DNA of 64,000 nt from Sarcomyxa edulis (Eukaryota > Basidiomycota > Agaricomycetes > Agaricales > Mycenaceae). Positions 1 through 11,933 of the stretch are shown in pieces; the first letter of the stretch is position 1, and every line of letters starts with the position of its first letter. The stretch is taken from assembly GCA_009761415.1 (NCBI GenBank), contig QUOL01000013.1, positions 238,501 through 302,500 on the forward strand, read 5' to 3'. The notes below the pieces were generated by a model. That model made no database searches. It worked only from the letters and a program-made list of their open reading frames with translations, and had not been told where the DNA came from. The translations under genes were made by a program, and so were the position numbers.

Positions 1-162
1 CTGCGTCCTTTCAGTGGATCACTCCGAACTACGTCGAAGTTTCCGGGAGTACATCAACAACTGACGCGACGTTACACAGGCCAACAGGTATTCCTGTGTC
101 ATTTGGTATCGCATAGATAGTATTTTAATCCCATTACATAGCCCATAGAATCTTCCAGTGAA

Positions 163-1112
163 TTGGAGCCAGAGCAGCATGCGCGCATAGCGGCAAGACA
201 GACGCTGGTAGCCAGACCTGTCTGCACCCTCGATCCACGAAAACTCATTCCATCGGACTTCATAGACATATCCGGGCGTCCTTCGCCTGTAGTCCACATG
301 TCGGGCTTGGTATGTATGTTCCGATACCATACTGCGAATGCGCTCCGCGTACCATTCCCTCCCAATACCCGAGGATTCCTCTACTACAAATCTCCCCCAG
401 AAGCCGCTCCTCTTGCTGGGGAAATCAGGTTTCGGCTTGTTGAAAACGGAGACCCGGCCAGCTTCTCACAAGGATCCGATTTGATGAGTCCTATTGGGAC
501 TGCGTGGCGGATCCACATCTCCGTGGTGGTTCTTGGGCATTCGTGTTATCTCGGTTTACGCGAATCCCTTTTGAAGGATGGACTGGTGACTCAAGCGATG
601 ATAAACAAGATTCTGAAGATGGGTTTCAATGAGTTCAAAGGCTACACTATTCATTCCCTGGACGAACCTTTTCCTCTATCCTTTTCGGTCTTTCGACACA
701 GTGTACAAATATGTAGGCGGAACAACGGTGGTAAAGTTGTCCTGAAATCTCTTTTCAGAGATCAGCGTACATCCAAAGATCATATTACCCAAATCCCGTA
801 TACAGGTGAGTCAATAATCTTTGAAGTACTGCATTCTTTGAAAGACGACATCAACTCGCAGGCACCGGTCTCGCATGCTTCGAGCGTTCGAATTTACTTG
901 AACACAAGAAAACGAACACACTCGTCATGCGTTTACTCAAGATAGTTGACCCAGTGACATGCGTCATTCCGGACTACGACAATTACATCCCGATGCCACG
1001 CGAAGGAGAGCTGATATCTTGCCCTACAGTCGGAGGTTTGCATATCTGGACGTGGAATATCGCCAGCGCACCAAAGTTCTCGGAACCTCTTCAATATCTT
1101 TTTGCCAAATGA
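163..1112 (+). CDS. Uncharacterised basidiomycete protein, 5' end unresolved
   Basis: I do not recognise this family. The open frame starts at 163 without an ATG, and an in-frame stop lies at 139-141, so the true start is probably in an unplaced upstream exon. A GT-AG intron at 806-861 joins codon phase 1 and carries the frame on to the stop at 1112. The most distinctive segment reads PFPPNTRGFLYY, then APLAGEIRFRLVENGDP, then QGSD. No signal peptide or membrane span is evident. A second copy of the same gene lies at about 57.1-58.1 kb, where the same blocks are conserved but the frame is broken. The conserved blocks and shared splice position show that a real protein family exists. Function unknown; I infer only that this copy looks open. 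Confidence 0.55.
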
Positions 1113-2369
1113 CTAGGTCGAGATCTCCCGTGGACTTTACGAGTTTGAGCAGCATGCCCAGTTCACACAACATATATACCTATATATCGTGGCCTCGGAC
1201 ATACCATTCGAGGAGACCCGATACGCACCCAAGGATTGAGAGGCCTAGGATCATCATCGTTCATTATTGTCGGCGCCCCAACCATTGTCTTTCCCTTCCA
1301 ATCGCCGTTGAATTGCACGGGGCGTGCCTCTGCATCGTACGTCTGCTATCTCTCCAATCTCATCATTCTCACCGCTTGCTGTAGCGTATGCACGTCCTCT
1401 GAACATCCTACGACCTATACCAAGTGAAAATAGCTGGAAGGGTGTACTGAGAGGTCGCTGTAAGACGGAACGAGAACCTTGACTCAGAAAGCATTCTCGA
1501 AGAAATATGGCGAGGCGTTAGATGTGATCCTGGGTTTGGTGTGATCAACTATGGTAGTCAAGTCGCTCCTTTCCTCGTTGTTTCTGTTGTCACTGACTCA
1601 CTGTCAATGTCAGGCCGGTGTTTATAACTGTCATTCCGGTCATCGTTTGAGCAAACACGAGTCATTTGTGGTTTCTATATCCCAGAGACTACATGAACTT
1701 CTGTCACTGCCATCATCTCAGACTTCTTCCTTGAGCTCAAGCAGTCAACCACATGCATCAGAAGAATTGCTGACAGTCACAGAAATCCCTAAGTAGAAAA
1801 GCGCAGGTTACGACGATTCCGGTCTACCCATTGTTACTGACTGTTATGAGGGCTCTCTTCTCATTCTTGAACATGATACATGTACAAGCCACCGACTACG
1901 TCACGATTCTCACTCAGGTCGAAACCCTAGACTTTTCGTTCTTGTCTTCGTACGGTGCATCTAAGGTGAGTATGTCCTGTTGAAACACTCCGATATGATT
2001 TTTAATTGTCTCCGAACTTTCTATAGTCGATAAGGCACCCTTAAGCCTCGGATTTGGTAATACTTCCTTATCGCAGAAGTGGCGCAATGCCGACTGAACA
2101 GCTCGTCATTCTGTTGTTCTTCACATGTTGGCTATCCAGAGCCAGTTTCCCAGCGCTAAAGCGCAATCCGTCTATCAGATGACCGGAACAAACAGCGAAG
2201 ATAAGCCTTATGAAGAGAATGTGTATGTATTGCGTCGTACAATGCCCATAATGCTTCCTTATTGCATGCTTCAGGTAAGCAAATATATCCAAGCCATGGA
2301 ACCCGGCATGTATAAATTGACGACAATTTGGTGGGTCGAGCCTCCGCCCCAACTCATACATCTATCGAA
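1113..2369. other. Intergenic, no confident gene
   Basis: No frame longer than about 140 codons persists here and I recognise no family. A short piece around 1846-1965 ends at a good intron donor (AAG/GTGAGT) and could be an exon of an unidentified plus-strand gene, but I found no partner exon with coding character. The last 60 bases are the promoter of the dioxygenase. Confidence 0.4.
2311..2316 (+). promoter_or_regulatory. TATA box of the dioxygenase gene
   Basis: TATAAA lies 59 bases upstream of the ATG at 2370, a usual distance for a fungal core promoter with a short 5' leader. The assignment rests on sequence and spacing only. Confidence 0.5.
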
Positions 2370-3916
2370 ATGGCACCTTCCGTCTCCGAGACCGTAACAT
2401 CGACTGTGGAACAAGTCACCACCGCTGCTGGTAAACTCGATCTGAAATCGACTCAAGAGAAGCCTCAGGATGTATGACCTCTCTCTATATGCGACTGAAG
2501 GTCTCTAGTCTAATGCATCTTCAACAGGGTCCTTCGTATCCTCTCTATTTTCCATATTTCGATGTAGACGAGAAATTTCCTCCCACTCAATTATTCGGTT
2601 TGTCCTCCATTGTTATCCCATCGAATACCCCTGATGTTTTATACCCCACAACAGAACACACGGATCCAGGATCGCGTGCTGACCCCGCTAAGCCCCATCT
2701 TCTGTCGCAAAATACCAAGACACGAGATATCACTCCCTTCATCGGCACGGAACTCCGTGGAGTACAAATCTCCCAGCTCACCAAGGAGGGACTTGATGAA
2801 TTGGCTTTGTACACGGCGCAGAGGAAGTTGTTGGTGTTTAGAGACCAAGACTTTAAAGATCTGACTCCGGAGAGACAAATTGAGATCGCCAGGTATGATT
2901 GTTGCGATCTCTCTGAACAGGATTCTCAAGGCTCGCGGATAAAATAGGCATTTCGGTCCGATTCAAAGGCACCCAACGTCAGGGAACGTCAAAGGGTTCC
3001 CCGAGTTCCACGTTGGTACGTCGACGTTGTTATTCGTTCTGTCCTTCAGTGCTAAACAAATGATCCAGTCTATCGAGATGCCGAGAACGACAGATTCAAG
3101 GAATACATTGGCGACAATCGTCTCGACCAAACTAGCTGGCATTCGGATGTTGTGAGTTCTTACCCTAACGTGCACATAGAGTTACGAATATTTACGATCT
3201 TCTGCCACCCAGTCATATGAGAAACAGCCCCCCGGGACCACATTCTTCTTCATTCTCGACCAGGTACGCTCAAAGATGCCTGCTTCTCAAGAATCAACCT
3301 AATGCAGTCGATGTTGATAGCCCAAAACTGGCGGAGACACCCTCTTCGTTTCCCAGGTAGAGGCTTACAACCGTCTCTCTCCCGAATTCCAAAAACGTCT
3401 CGAAGGATTGCGTGCAGTTCATTCTGCTGTTCCTCAAGCGGAGCATTCCAGGCAACGCGGAGGACCCGTGAGACGGGAACCTGTTGAAACTGAGGTGCAT
3501 ATTGATCTACCCATATCTTGTGTGACGCTCAACGAGCTGCTTCTAGCATCCCCTCGTTCGCCAGCATCCAGTCACTGGAGAAAAGGCTCTTTACATCAAC
3601 CAAGGCTTCACTAAACGTATCGTCGGGTACAAAAACGAGGAGTCAGAATACCTTCTGAAGTTCTTGTTCGACCATATCGCCAAGGGTGCAGATTTCCAGG
3701 TAAGGGCTGGGTATGAACCTGGAACTGTGGTCGTTTGGGTCAGTGCTCTTTTGCTCTCACTGTTATGGAATCAAAGACTAAACTGTGCTTTCTGTCGGTT
3801 TTTCCTCGCAGGACAATCGGGTGACTGTACATTCCGCAACGCGCGATTTTGATACTTCAGTGAGGAGGCATGCCGTTCGGCTCACTCCTCAAGCTGAAGT
3901 TCCTATTCCTGCATGA
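2370..3916 (+). CDS. TauD/TfdA-family 2-oxoglutarate-dependent dioxygenase
   Basis: A non-haem Fe(II)/2-oxoglutarate dioxygenase of the fungal JLP1/TfdA type, which hydroxylates sulfonates, phenoxyacids or related small acids; the substrate cannot be read from sequence. The coding region is split by at least six short introns. Exon 1 starts MAPSVSETV. Later exons give RELLVFRDQDF-like sequence (here RKLLVFRDQDF), a WHSDV segment carrying the HxD iron ligands, then EKQPPGTTFFFILDQ, and finally DNRVTVHSATRDF with the distal His ligand. The protein ends AEVPIPA at 3914. All three ligands of the facial triad are present and each junction has GT-AG signals, so the gene looks intact. In yeast, JLP1 is induced by sulfur limitation; whether that holds here is not visible. 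It is convergent with the dehydrogenase at 4057. Near-certain family, uncertain substrate. Confidence 0.88.
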
Positions 3917-3965
3917 GCGTTCATTGAGAACAACGTCAAAATATGTATATGTATCTGTTTCAAAC

Positions 3966-3971
3966 AATAAA
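3966..3971 (+). terminator. AATAAA polyadenylation signal
   Basis: An exact AATAAA stands 50 bases after the stop codon of the dioxygenase, in the 140-base space before the convergent dehydrogenase. Confidence 0.4.
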
Positions 3972-4056
3972 GATTGCTTCTCATTGATGGGGGACTTACA
4001 ACCTCAAGTGGTCGAGTAAAGTGTGCTTCGTATATCAAAGGACCGTCACTATTTGT

Positions 4057-5148
4057 TCAATCGCGGTTGACATCGTCTGACCATGACCTCCACTTCTGCG
4101 CTGCCTCGATATAAACCTTCGCCTTGCTCTCAAGAATTCCCATCGCATCTTGACCCAGAGGAAAATAAAGCGGAGGATTCGCGAGATTCGACAGTTGGTG
4201 GATCTGTCTGGAGGCTTTGTCCGGATCCCCTGGGGCACTATAGCTGTTTGTGAAATATTGACGCATTTTGTAAGAAGGGAGGGAGGGATCATTGTATGCT
4301 TGAGGGATAGGAGTGTGGACCATGTTCTCCGTGGGTCCGGGAGTCAGGAAGCTCCCAAGTACGATGATGGTGATCTGTGTCAAGGCGTCCATCGTTAGTA
4401 AGACCATCTACAATACTTTTGCGTAGATCACGCAAACCTTGATGTTCCAGGTTGGATCAATCTCCTGAGACAAAGTCTCAATTACGCCGTTCAACGCTGT
4501 GGCATTAGAATTAGTTATTGATACATAGCCACTATGAGATATATCCACGCACCAAATTTACTCGAAGAGTAAAACCCTATGGTATTCACGGGTTCCATAG
4601 ATGTTGTCGAAGAAACGTTGATGAGATGCCCGCCGCTCGTTTGATTTTCTTCACGGAAAAATCGGACGGCTTCTCTGGCAACAATGGTCGCGCCCCAGAA
4701 GTTGACCTCGAAGATACCGCGAGCGATGTCTAGATCCAGCGTTTCTATCTCACCCAGGGCAACTAAGAGACGGTGGCGTCAGAGACTAGTGACAGAATTG
4801 CTTCAAAGAATTGACAAGACCGTATCCAGCATTGTTATACACGACGTCGATCCTTCCGAAAACTTGCTTAGCCCTTGCGAACGCATCGGTGATGTTTAGA
4901 GCTTTCGTGACATCGACCTTCAGGACAAGCAATTTGTCCGTTCCAAATTTTGTCAAGCCAGAGATAGCCTCGGGTTTGCGGAGAGTGGCCACCGCGATGT
5001 CGCCTTGACTGAGGACATATTTAGTCATTGATAAACCCATGCCAGATGAAGCGCCGGTGACTTTGAACAAAAGAAAGCGTTTTGGGTCAACGACGTCGCC
5101 ATAAAGATGGCATCGATCAGACTCACTAAACCAGACTTTGGGAGCCAT
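4057..5148 (-). CDS. Short-chain dehydrogenase/reductase (classical SDR)
   Basis: NAD(P)-dependent oxidoreductase with a Rossmann fold. The start is the ATG at 5148: MAPKVWF runs into an intron and the next exon supplies ITGASSGMG, the TGxxxGxG cofactor motif; the longer upstream frame is intron read-through. The next exon has VDVTKALN followed by the NNAGYG motif. Further exons give INVSSTTSM (catalytic Ser) and GFYSSSKF (catalytic YxxxK). The C-terminal exon contains GSFLTPGPTENMVHTP and ends DDVNRD. Total length is about 290 residues, normal for the class. Fungal relatives act on lipids, sterols or small ketones; substrate unknown. Multiple small introns, no lesion seen. Confidence 0.86.
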
Positions 5149-6754
5149 GTTGGAGATATAGATTGCAGCACTGAGGGTCACATATTCCAGATACTTTTTA
5201 TACAATCCATGATCTCAGGATGGAGACTGGGATTACTCACCACCGTAAACACCGCGGTCGGTAATTGTCAGCAAAAGTTCGTGGATTACTCACCTTCGTC
5301 AAAATGCTAGGCACACTGGACAAATTTCCCATCATTACTGTTCCACAGGCCATTTCGAAAAACCTCGAATGAGGTCTATAGTATATGTATCACCAGTCAA
5401 CATAAGTGTCTTGAATCATTTGGTAGAACCAAGGCTCGTTGAACAGCGACTGGGCTACAACTCGAGAGATCTCAGGTCTATCAATATAACTGTCAAGCTA
5501 GTGACACACCTTCAGTCGGAGCACCTCTTGGGTCTTGGAAACAGGTGCAGCCAAGCATATGGAAGCGAAGAGAAGTAGCAACCACTGTCTTTTTGAAGAT
5601 GTTCTGCCAAGTCACTTCCGAACATAATCTGCTGCGACGGGGAGATAGATGCTTTAGTAGACAGTCGTGATTTGTTGTCAGGACGGAGAGGACAGCGCCT
5701 GCAGACTCAAAGCAGGTTCTTTGAACGACGGAAGGGATTCGGAAGTATTCCTATTGCAGTCCAGCTATGAATCTTCGAGTTCGTAGAGCTCGTCGCTCCA
5801 TGAACTGCAGCTGAATATGAAGGGGGGATCTTTGAAACCCTTTTGTCTACCGTGCAGCGCGCTCAGAACCAGCTTTGATACGGAGAGATGATCCTGAGAA
5901 AGGTTAAGAAACGGATGTTCCGACTCCTGCAGAAATGGTCAAAGCATCAGGGCAAGCGGAACTAGCTATCATGACGAGAACACATCATGTGAAGATGTCA
6001 ATAGGAGCGAGGGTGGTTATTGGCCGAATGCCAGCCAGATCTATGACATCGTAGACAACCTCCGATGTGCATGAGGCGGGCGCATTCGTCGGAAGTCTTG
6101 GGGGGTCATTATCGGGGCTAATCAACACTAGCGAGCTGTAAGACATCGATGTTCGAATTCAAAGAGGAATGACTTGGGAATGACCGTTCGCGAGATACGT
6201 TTTTTGGAAGGACATAAGAACCGTGTACAAGACTAGGAGACAAGATCAGTTACGAGACCTAATTCACGGTAATTGGTTCAAGGAAACGTACTCGACAGCC
6301 ATGAGATAAATATCGCCGAGATCACCATGATACCAAATGCTGAAGAGAAAGAAAGAGGGGGAACAAATTTACATAAAATGACACTAGTGGATTATAACCA
6401 AGAAAGCATTTATTTAGGAAACGACTTGCAGGTGAAGCAGTAGGTGGTAAGTACTAGGTCCAGGGGAACATGGCCTGCAAAAACGAGCCACGAGCATCAC
6501 CATCGTGAAAGAGGATGGGGCGTAAAGCGTAGAGTATACGTATTCTTTAGGTGTAAAAGGACATGAGTGGAATGTTTGAAAGAAATGGGGAAAGGAGGAA
6601 ATGGGATAAGAGGAGGACCGTATGAGGTTGGATTTTGTTATCGTACGGCCGACAGCCGGGTGAGCGATTGAATGAAGTAAAATGAGAAACCATGATGAAT
6701 GTTGTGATATGCGATTGGCCGATTGGCGGGATGGAATGTGAAGGAGCAGGAAAA
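5149..6754. other. Intergenic; possible membrane-protein remnant
   Basis: No complete gene is visible. On the minus strand near 6340-6160, two exon-like pieces can be spliced into a hydrophobic stretch (FGIMVISAIFISWLS then LYTVLMSF), which would be one or two membrane spans, but the frame closes soon after and no continuation was found. The 400 bases next to 6755 are the 3' region of NAP1. Confidence 0.3.
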
Positions 6755-8259
6755 TTACTGCTGTTTGCACTCTTCGGGGTTGACGTTCGATCCTGCGGGT
6801 TGGCCTCCTCGGCCCTTGGGTGGACCGCGACGCCTTGCTGGAACCTCTGCGTCCGAATCCGATTCCTGCGAATAAGGAGACAAAGAGTCAGTAATTATGG
6901 TCCTGTGGAAATCAATGAAAAGACAAACATCGTCGTCAAAAGCGACATCATCGTCATCTTCATCATCTTCATCAAAATCGTCTTCATCATCGTCCATGAC
7001 TTCATACTCGAGAGCTTTTCCGGTGAAGTAATCAATGGCACGAGGAATGATCTGGACAGATGCGATAACGTCAATATGATGATAGAAAGTATGGCGTGAC
7101 ATATATTTACCTTCTCCTTGAGATCCTCGCCAATCTGATAGTCTACTTCGAGCTTCTCCTCAAGCTCCTCGAGTTCCTCTTCCTCGATGTCTCCATTCTC
7201 GAGTGCGTCTTCAGCAGGAGGGATGGGAGGGGAGAAGAAGTTGAAGAAGGATTCCGTTGGATGTGCCTTGCGGACCAGACGCGTGCGATTTGTGTCTACG
7301 GAGACGAAATTAGATGTTTGCTATCATAGGGGTCAAAACGAGTACTCACTCTTATTGCGCTGCTTCTTGATCTCGAACTCCTTTGTCAGATCCTGATCCG
7401 GCTTCCACTTGATCTCAGTCCCGATAGCACGATCATATACGAAATCGCCCGAGTATCCGACCTCCTCCTGATAGACGTAAGTCTTCTCAAGAGTGTCGTT
7501 CTCAAAGTACTCGTTCGGGCTGAATACGAACGTAAGCTTGAAGCCAGGTTTGGGCTCGTCGTTCGAAAGGTAGGAAATTTGAATATCAAGAAGATGCTTG
7601 AGGGCACCTGCATCACGCTCGGTGATCAGTTCCGACAAGCCGAGATGGTTCCGGAGAGCTGTAAGCCAGAACTCAGGGATGGCGGATGGGGCCGGGTTAG
7701 CAGCGTCTTTGGGGATCGGGGTGTACTCGTCGTCGTCTTTCAAGGATTGCTTTTCACCTGCCTCGATCTCCTCCGGCGTAGGGGCCGCAGCACCGGTGAT
7801 GATAGCGTGCCGGCGCTCGTACAAAGGTTTCTGGAGCTCAAGGTACTACAGAAAAAGAATTAGACTTGATGTCGAAATCAAAGACGTGATAATTCATGAT
7901 CGTACCTTCTTTTCCAATTCCAAACACTCCCGTTTGTACTTGTTCTGGAGCTCGTTCTGCTTGACTTGGACGCCTTTTAGAGCCTCGACACTGAGTTTGA
8001 CTTCCACAGGCAAGCTCTCGATATACCCCGAGCTCTTGCCTACGAGACCAGCCAATCGACCTTGAACCATACCCATCATTGCGGCTTGGATGCCACTGGC
8101 ACTTGGCGAACCGTTTTCATCTTCTGGCTCGTTATCTTCCGAGATATCAGGGACAGTTGGTCGTGAAAGACCAGCTGCAATGGGTGCATGGTTCAAAGGA
8201 GTATTTTGAGGCGTAGGAGCCGTGATGTTGCTGCTGGAAATCGGGACGTTTGACGACAT
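6755..8259 (-). CDS. NAP1: Nucleosome assembly protein 1 (NAP family)
   Basis: Histone H2A-H2B chaperone acting in cytoplasm and nucleus in nucleosome assembly. Starts MSSNVPISSSN at 8259. The first exon carries the long dimerisation helix (LKGVQVKQNELQNKYKREC). The second gives YLELQKPLYERR, then IPEFWLTALRNHLGLSELI and HLLDIQISYL, the NAP core. The third continues FKLTFVFSPNEYFEND and ends IKKQRNK. The fourth has THPTESFFNFF-type sequence (here HPTESFFNFFSPP), and a later exon has PRAIDYFTGKALEYE. The tail is strongly acidic (a run of Asp and Glu near 6950-7000) and ends PEECKQQ. Order, spacing and acidic tail all match the family, and there are four or five short introns. Intact. Confidence 0.93.
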
Positions 8260-9473
8260 TTTTTTCGTTGGGGAATGAGAAAAATGAGGACAAGATGCAA
8301 ATGGAAATCAGAAAACTGCCTTGCCCTGGCGGAGTTTCGGTAACTCCCGAGGTGGCTCTGACCGCAAAGTTTAGGCGTGTCCGACTTTCCGACTTTTCAA
8401 CGACGATAACAAGACGTTTTTTCTGATACTCCTCTGCGGCGTGATACACTGCGGTTCCCGAGGAGATCCTATAGTTGGATGTCCATGAATCGTTGATTGG
8501 GACCTACTTTCGACCTGCTTCTTCGTGTTATGACGTTTAAACGAGGTCTTCAACATCCGTGTGTAAAATGGCATCATTCCCAGCTCTCCAATCACTCCAA
8601 TCGTTACGTTGAGTCTGCAGGTAGGAGATACAGAAGAACCGGGCGCAAAATGACGGGTATGGGAACCTCGAACTCCGTATGACTTTCGCCACATTGATTG
8701 TTGTGCACTGACCTCGAAACGTGCAGTCAACAGAATTATGTTCTTTGCGGCCAATACTACGCCCAACCAGACTCGCAATGATATCTTACATAAGGCATCG
8801 TTGTAGAATCTTGCATCTCGCTCATAGGCTCTTCAGAATCGAATCATCGCATCGTCGCGAAACACACATTTCGTCGACCTGTGTATCCGTCTCGCGATGC
8901 TACAAGGTTGACCGCGAGCGACGAAGACCCGAGACTCAACGCTCAGCAGTTGTGTGATGCCAAGTCACCTCCCTACATTCGTGACTGTTTTCGAAACTCA
9001 CTTTTTTCCAATCCAACATAGACAATGGAATTCTACCGAATACTGTCACTCGGCACCATGATTCCCTTTCCTCGTGCCCCGCAGGATACAGACATTTCGC
9101 CAACTCTTCGCAGTCTTGCGAAGCGCTCAAATAATGTTTGTACTTATTAGATACCGAAGGCCAAGCTAGCCCATCCGTCCATTGGTTTCTCTTGGATTTC
9201 CCAGCACAGAAAAACATATGCAGTGGGCACTTGAAACATTATCCGCTGTCTCCCATGCCCTTTGTGCCCATGTGCCTGCCCAACATACATTTTTCTATCG
9301 GACATGTGATTCGAATCACGACTGTCGCTACCGTCCACTTGTTACCATCCCAGGCTGGTCTTCCTGAACGCGTGCTCATCCACTTGATAAGGTACATGCT
9401 CGACGATAAACCGTCAAGAGATCTCTCTTCTCATTACCAGCCTCAGGGATAGTCTGCCAGCTCGTTGTGCAAA
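8260..9473. other. Intergenic, nothing recognised
   Basis: The promoter of NAP1 lies next to 8260 and that of the secreted-protein gene next to 9474. Several frames of 60-135 codons overlap on both strands, but none shows splice-linked continuation or familiar motifs. I see no RNA gene. Confidence 0.4.
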
Positions 9474-11705
9474 ATGTCTTGGTCTACTCTCCTCCTTCTC
9501 CCCTTGTTGGCTGCCTCTGCAGCTCGAGCCGCTAACGACTGGACGAAGCCCTGTTTTGACGGTGAATGTTCTTATGACCTCCCGCAATCCACTCAATCAG
9601 GGAGTATGCGAATTGTAAGTAAATTATGCCCCATCGTCATGTCTTCCAGATCTCAGGTTTATCACGCAGTGGGGATCTCCAGACGCCATCTCCGATATCA
9701 CAACCGCCGCAGGATGGACCATCTTGACCTGTGATAAGGAATCCCTGACGCAGGACATCCGACTTGTTTGTCATGACGCTTCAGTGTGCAATCACTTGTA
9801 TCAGAATCTTGGTGCCACTGGCAAATTAGTGCGCCTCCCAGAAGATGTAAGTCATAATCTGACCACAGCATTCTACCCCAGCAATGAATACTCACTTGAT
9901 ATCTAGTGTGGCAGCTCTCCTTTTGCCCGAATGGCCAAGTCCTGGGTCCACAGCGATCAATCTATCCCGCCCACTATCGTAGCGCAAGTAAAACTACCAA
10001 ATGGTACCATGCCGCTAGTTCGAGGCATCTCCCTGGACACCAACTTCGCTGGGCTGGACCCTTCTCAGTGTGTCCGATCATGCAAAGAACTCTTTCTGCG
10101 TACTGATTGCTCTATCCAGTTACGGGAACGTATCTATCGCTATCCAAGGATCCACGATACCGGGCGCTAACAATGACGCTGCTGTCGCTTCCGCGAGTCT
10201 TCAGCGTCGTAGTAGCTATTACCCTCGTAGCTCTCAAGAGTTTGTAGAATCAGCGTTCACGAGTGAGAGTCGTATCTTTCGCGCATTTGACACGTATTCA
10301 TCCTACGTTCAAACAGGTTTTGATCAAAACATTTCGACCAGTCTCCCACCTATCGATCTGGACGAAAATTTCCCTGTTCTGGAGGCTGGAGTTTTCTGCC
10401 CCGCTTCTGGAAACATTCCCGCGTTCAACGCCACTATCTCAGCAGCTCTCGATACACAAGTTCATGCTGTCATCCAGCTAGGAATTGCGGTGGCAGGGAC
10501 AATTATACCTCCAGTCTTGACTGAAGCCGGTGTATTCGTGGGTATGACTTAGGTTCTTCCCTTGTTCCGACGTTTATTGATATGGATACAATGTAGGCCT
10601 CAACTCACAATTCTCTGGCACATTGGATCTCCATGGAACTGCTTCTGTAACGTCCTTTGGCACTTACTAATATCATATCCTCTCTGACACTGTGTCAGGG
10701 CAATGTTAGCGTCTCAGTCCCTTTGTATCAAACTGACATCCCGGGTCTTGATTTCCCAGGGTGTGTTTTTGTCTATACCCTACCTCCCAAATAATCGATA
10801 CTATTTATATGCCCAGAATCCTCACTCTTGGACCTTCCTTCGAAATTCTGGCCGAAGTTGATGCTGATCTCGATCTTGACGTTGATCTGAAGGTCGCCAT
10901 GAATTATACTATCAATAACGCCCAACTATTTTTCCCTCCCTCGGCGAATCAGAGTTCCGGAGGTGTTTTCACCCAGGGAGATAGTCGTAAGTCGCCATCG
11001 AACGCGCCGGAAACAAACATTATATCAGAACTCACTTCATGACATTGTGTTCTGTACAGCTTTGACCCTTTCTGTCACCCCTTCGGTAGCATCTCAGGGT
11101 AGCGTTGCAGCTCATCTCATCCCCCGTGTAGATCTTGGCATAACTGTCTTAAGTTTGTGCTTTCTCGTCAACATGTTCGCTGTCGAATGCTTATCCTATG
11201 CGATCGTGACTAGGTGGCATTGCTGAAGCTTCTGTATTCCTGGACCTCGACGCTTTCGCCACTTTGACTCTAAGTCTCGATGCCAGCGACACCGTCTCAA
11301 CTACAACCACTCTAGGTGCTCGGACTCCAGCGAGCACAGGAATGGTCGACCGCGATATCAGCAAAAGATCATCGACCGTCAATGGGTGCGTTGATATCGC
11401 AGCAGGTTTCGACGTCAACGCCGGTGCCACCGCGGATTTGTTCGACATTTTCGATACTTCTACGACCGTGACTCTTTACAAACTAGAGTATGATCTCTAT
11501 CAGGTAAATTTAACACTAATCTTGGATTTCCAACTTCTCTGATGTCGTTTGCGTCCTCTAGAATTGCTTCGGTACTTCCTCTGAAAGAAAAAGACGGCTC
11601 AGAGGAGTTGATGGTGATAAGAAAATGTCTGGGTTAGGGATACGCGACGATAGCGGGCTGACTTGTACGTTCGAAGATCCTGCAGATCTGTTTTCTATCG
11701 TTTGA
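9474..11705 (+). CDS. Secreted protein, inverted paralogue A
   Basis: The ATG at 9474 gives MSWSTLLLLPLLAASAARA, a clear signal peptide, then NDWTKPCFDGECSYDLP. Later exons read LTQDIRLVCHD, NHLYQNLGATGKLVRLPED, and CGSSPFARMAKSW. The middle is rich in short beta-like repeats (LFFPPSANQSSGG and similar), and the last exons contain NGCVDIAAGFDVNAGATADLF and end DPADLFSIV. At least nine small introns. The protein is extracellular or wall-associated by inference from the signal peptide and paired cysteines. The same architecture occurs in paralogue B at 16545-19018. It resembles fungal proteins labelled with DUF7223/DUF7029-type domains, but that label is from memory and unverified. Function unknown. 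Confidence 0.75.
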
Positions 11706-11933
11706 CGGGTCTATGTATGAATTTACTCTACACAAAAATTGAGGCTCTCTTATGAAAATGGCACTGGCCCGTACCTAAGGCTATTTTTAGCTCACCAATT
11801 GGAAATATTCATTTAGCGGCCCACCTCGTCCTGTCCCCAAACTATCAAGTTTATACCATTTCTCATCCATATACCTCCTCTATCAGCTGGCACACAACAT
11901 AGTAAGACTTCAGGAAATCTGTTATGGCTTCAA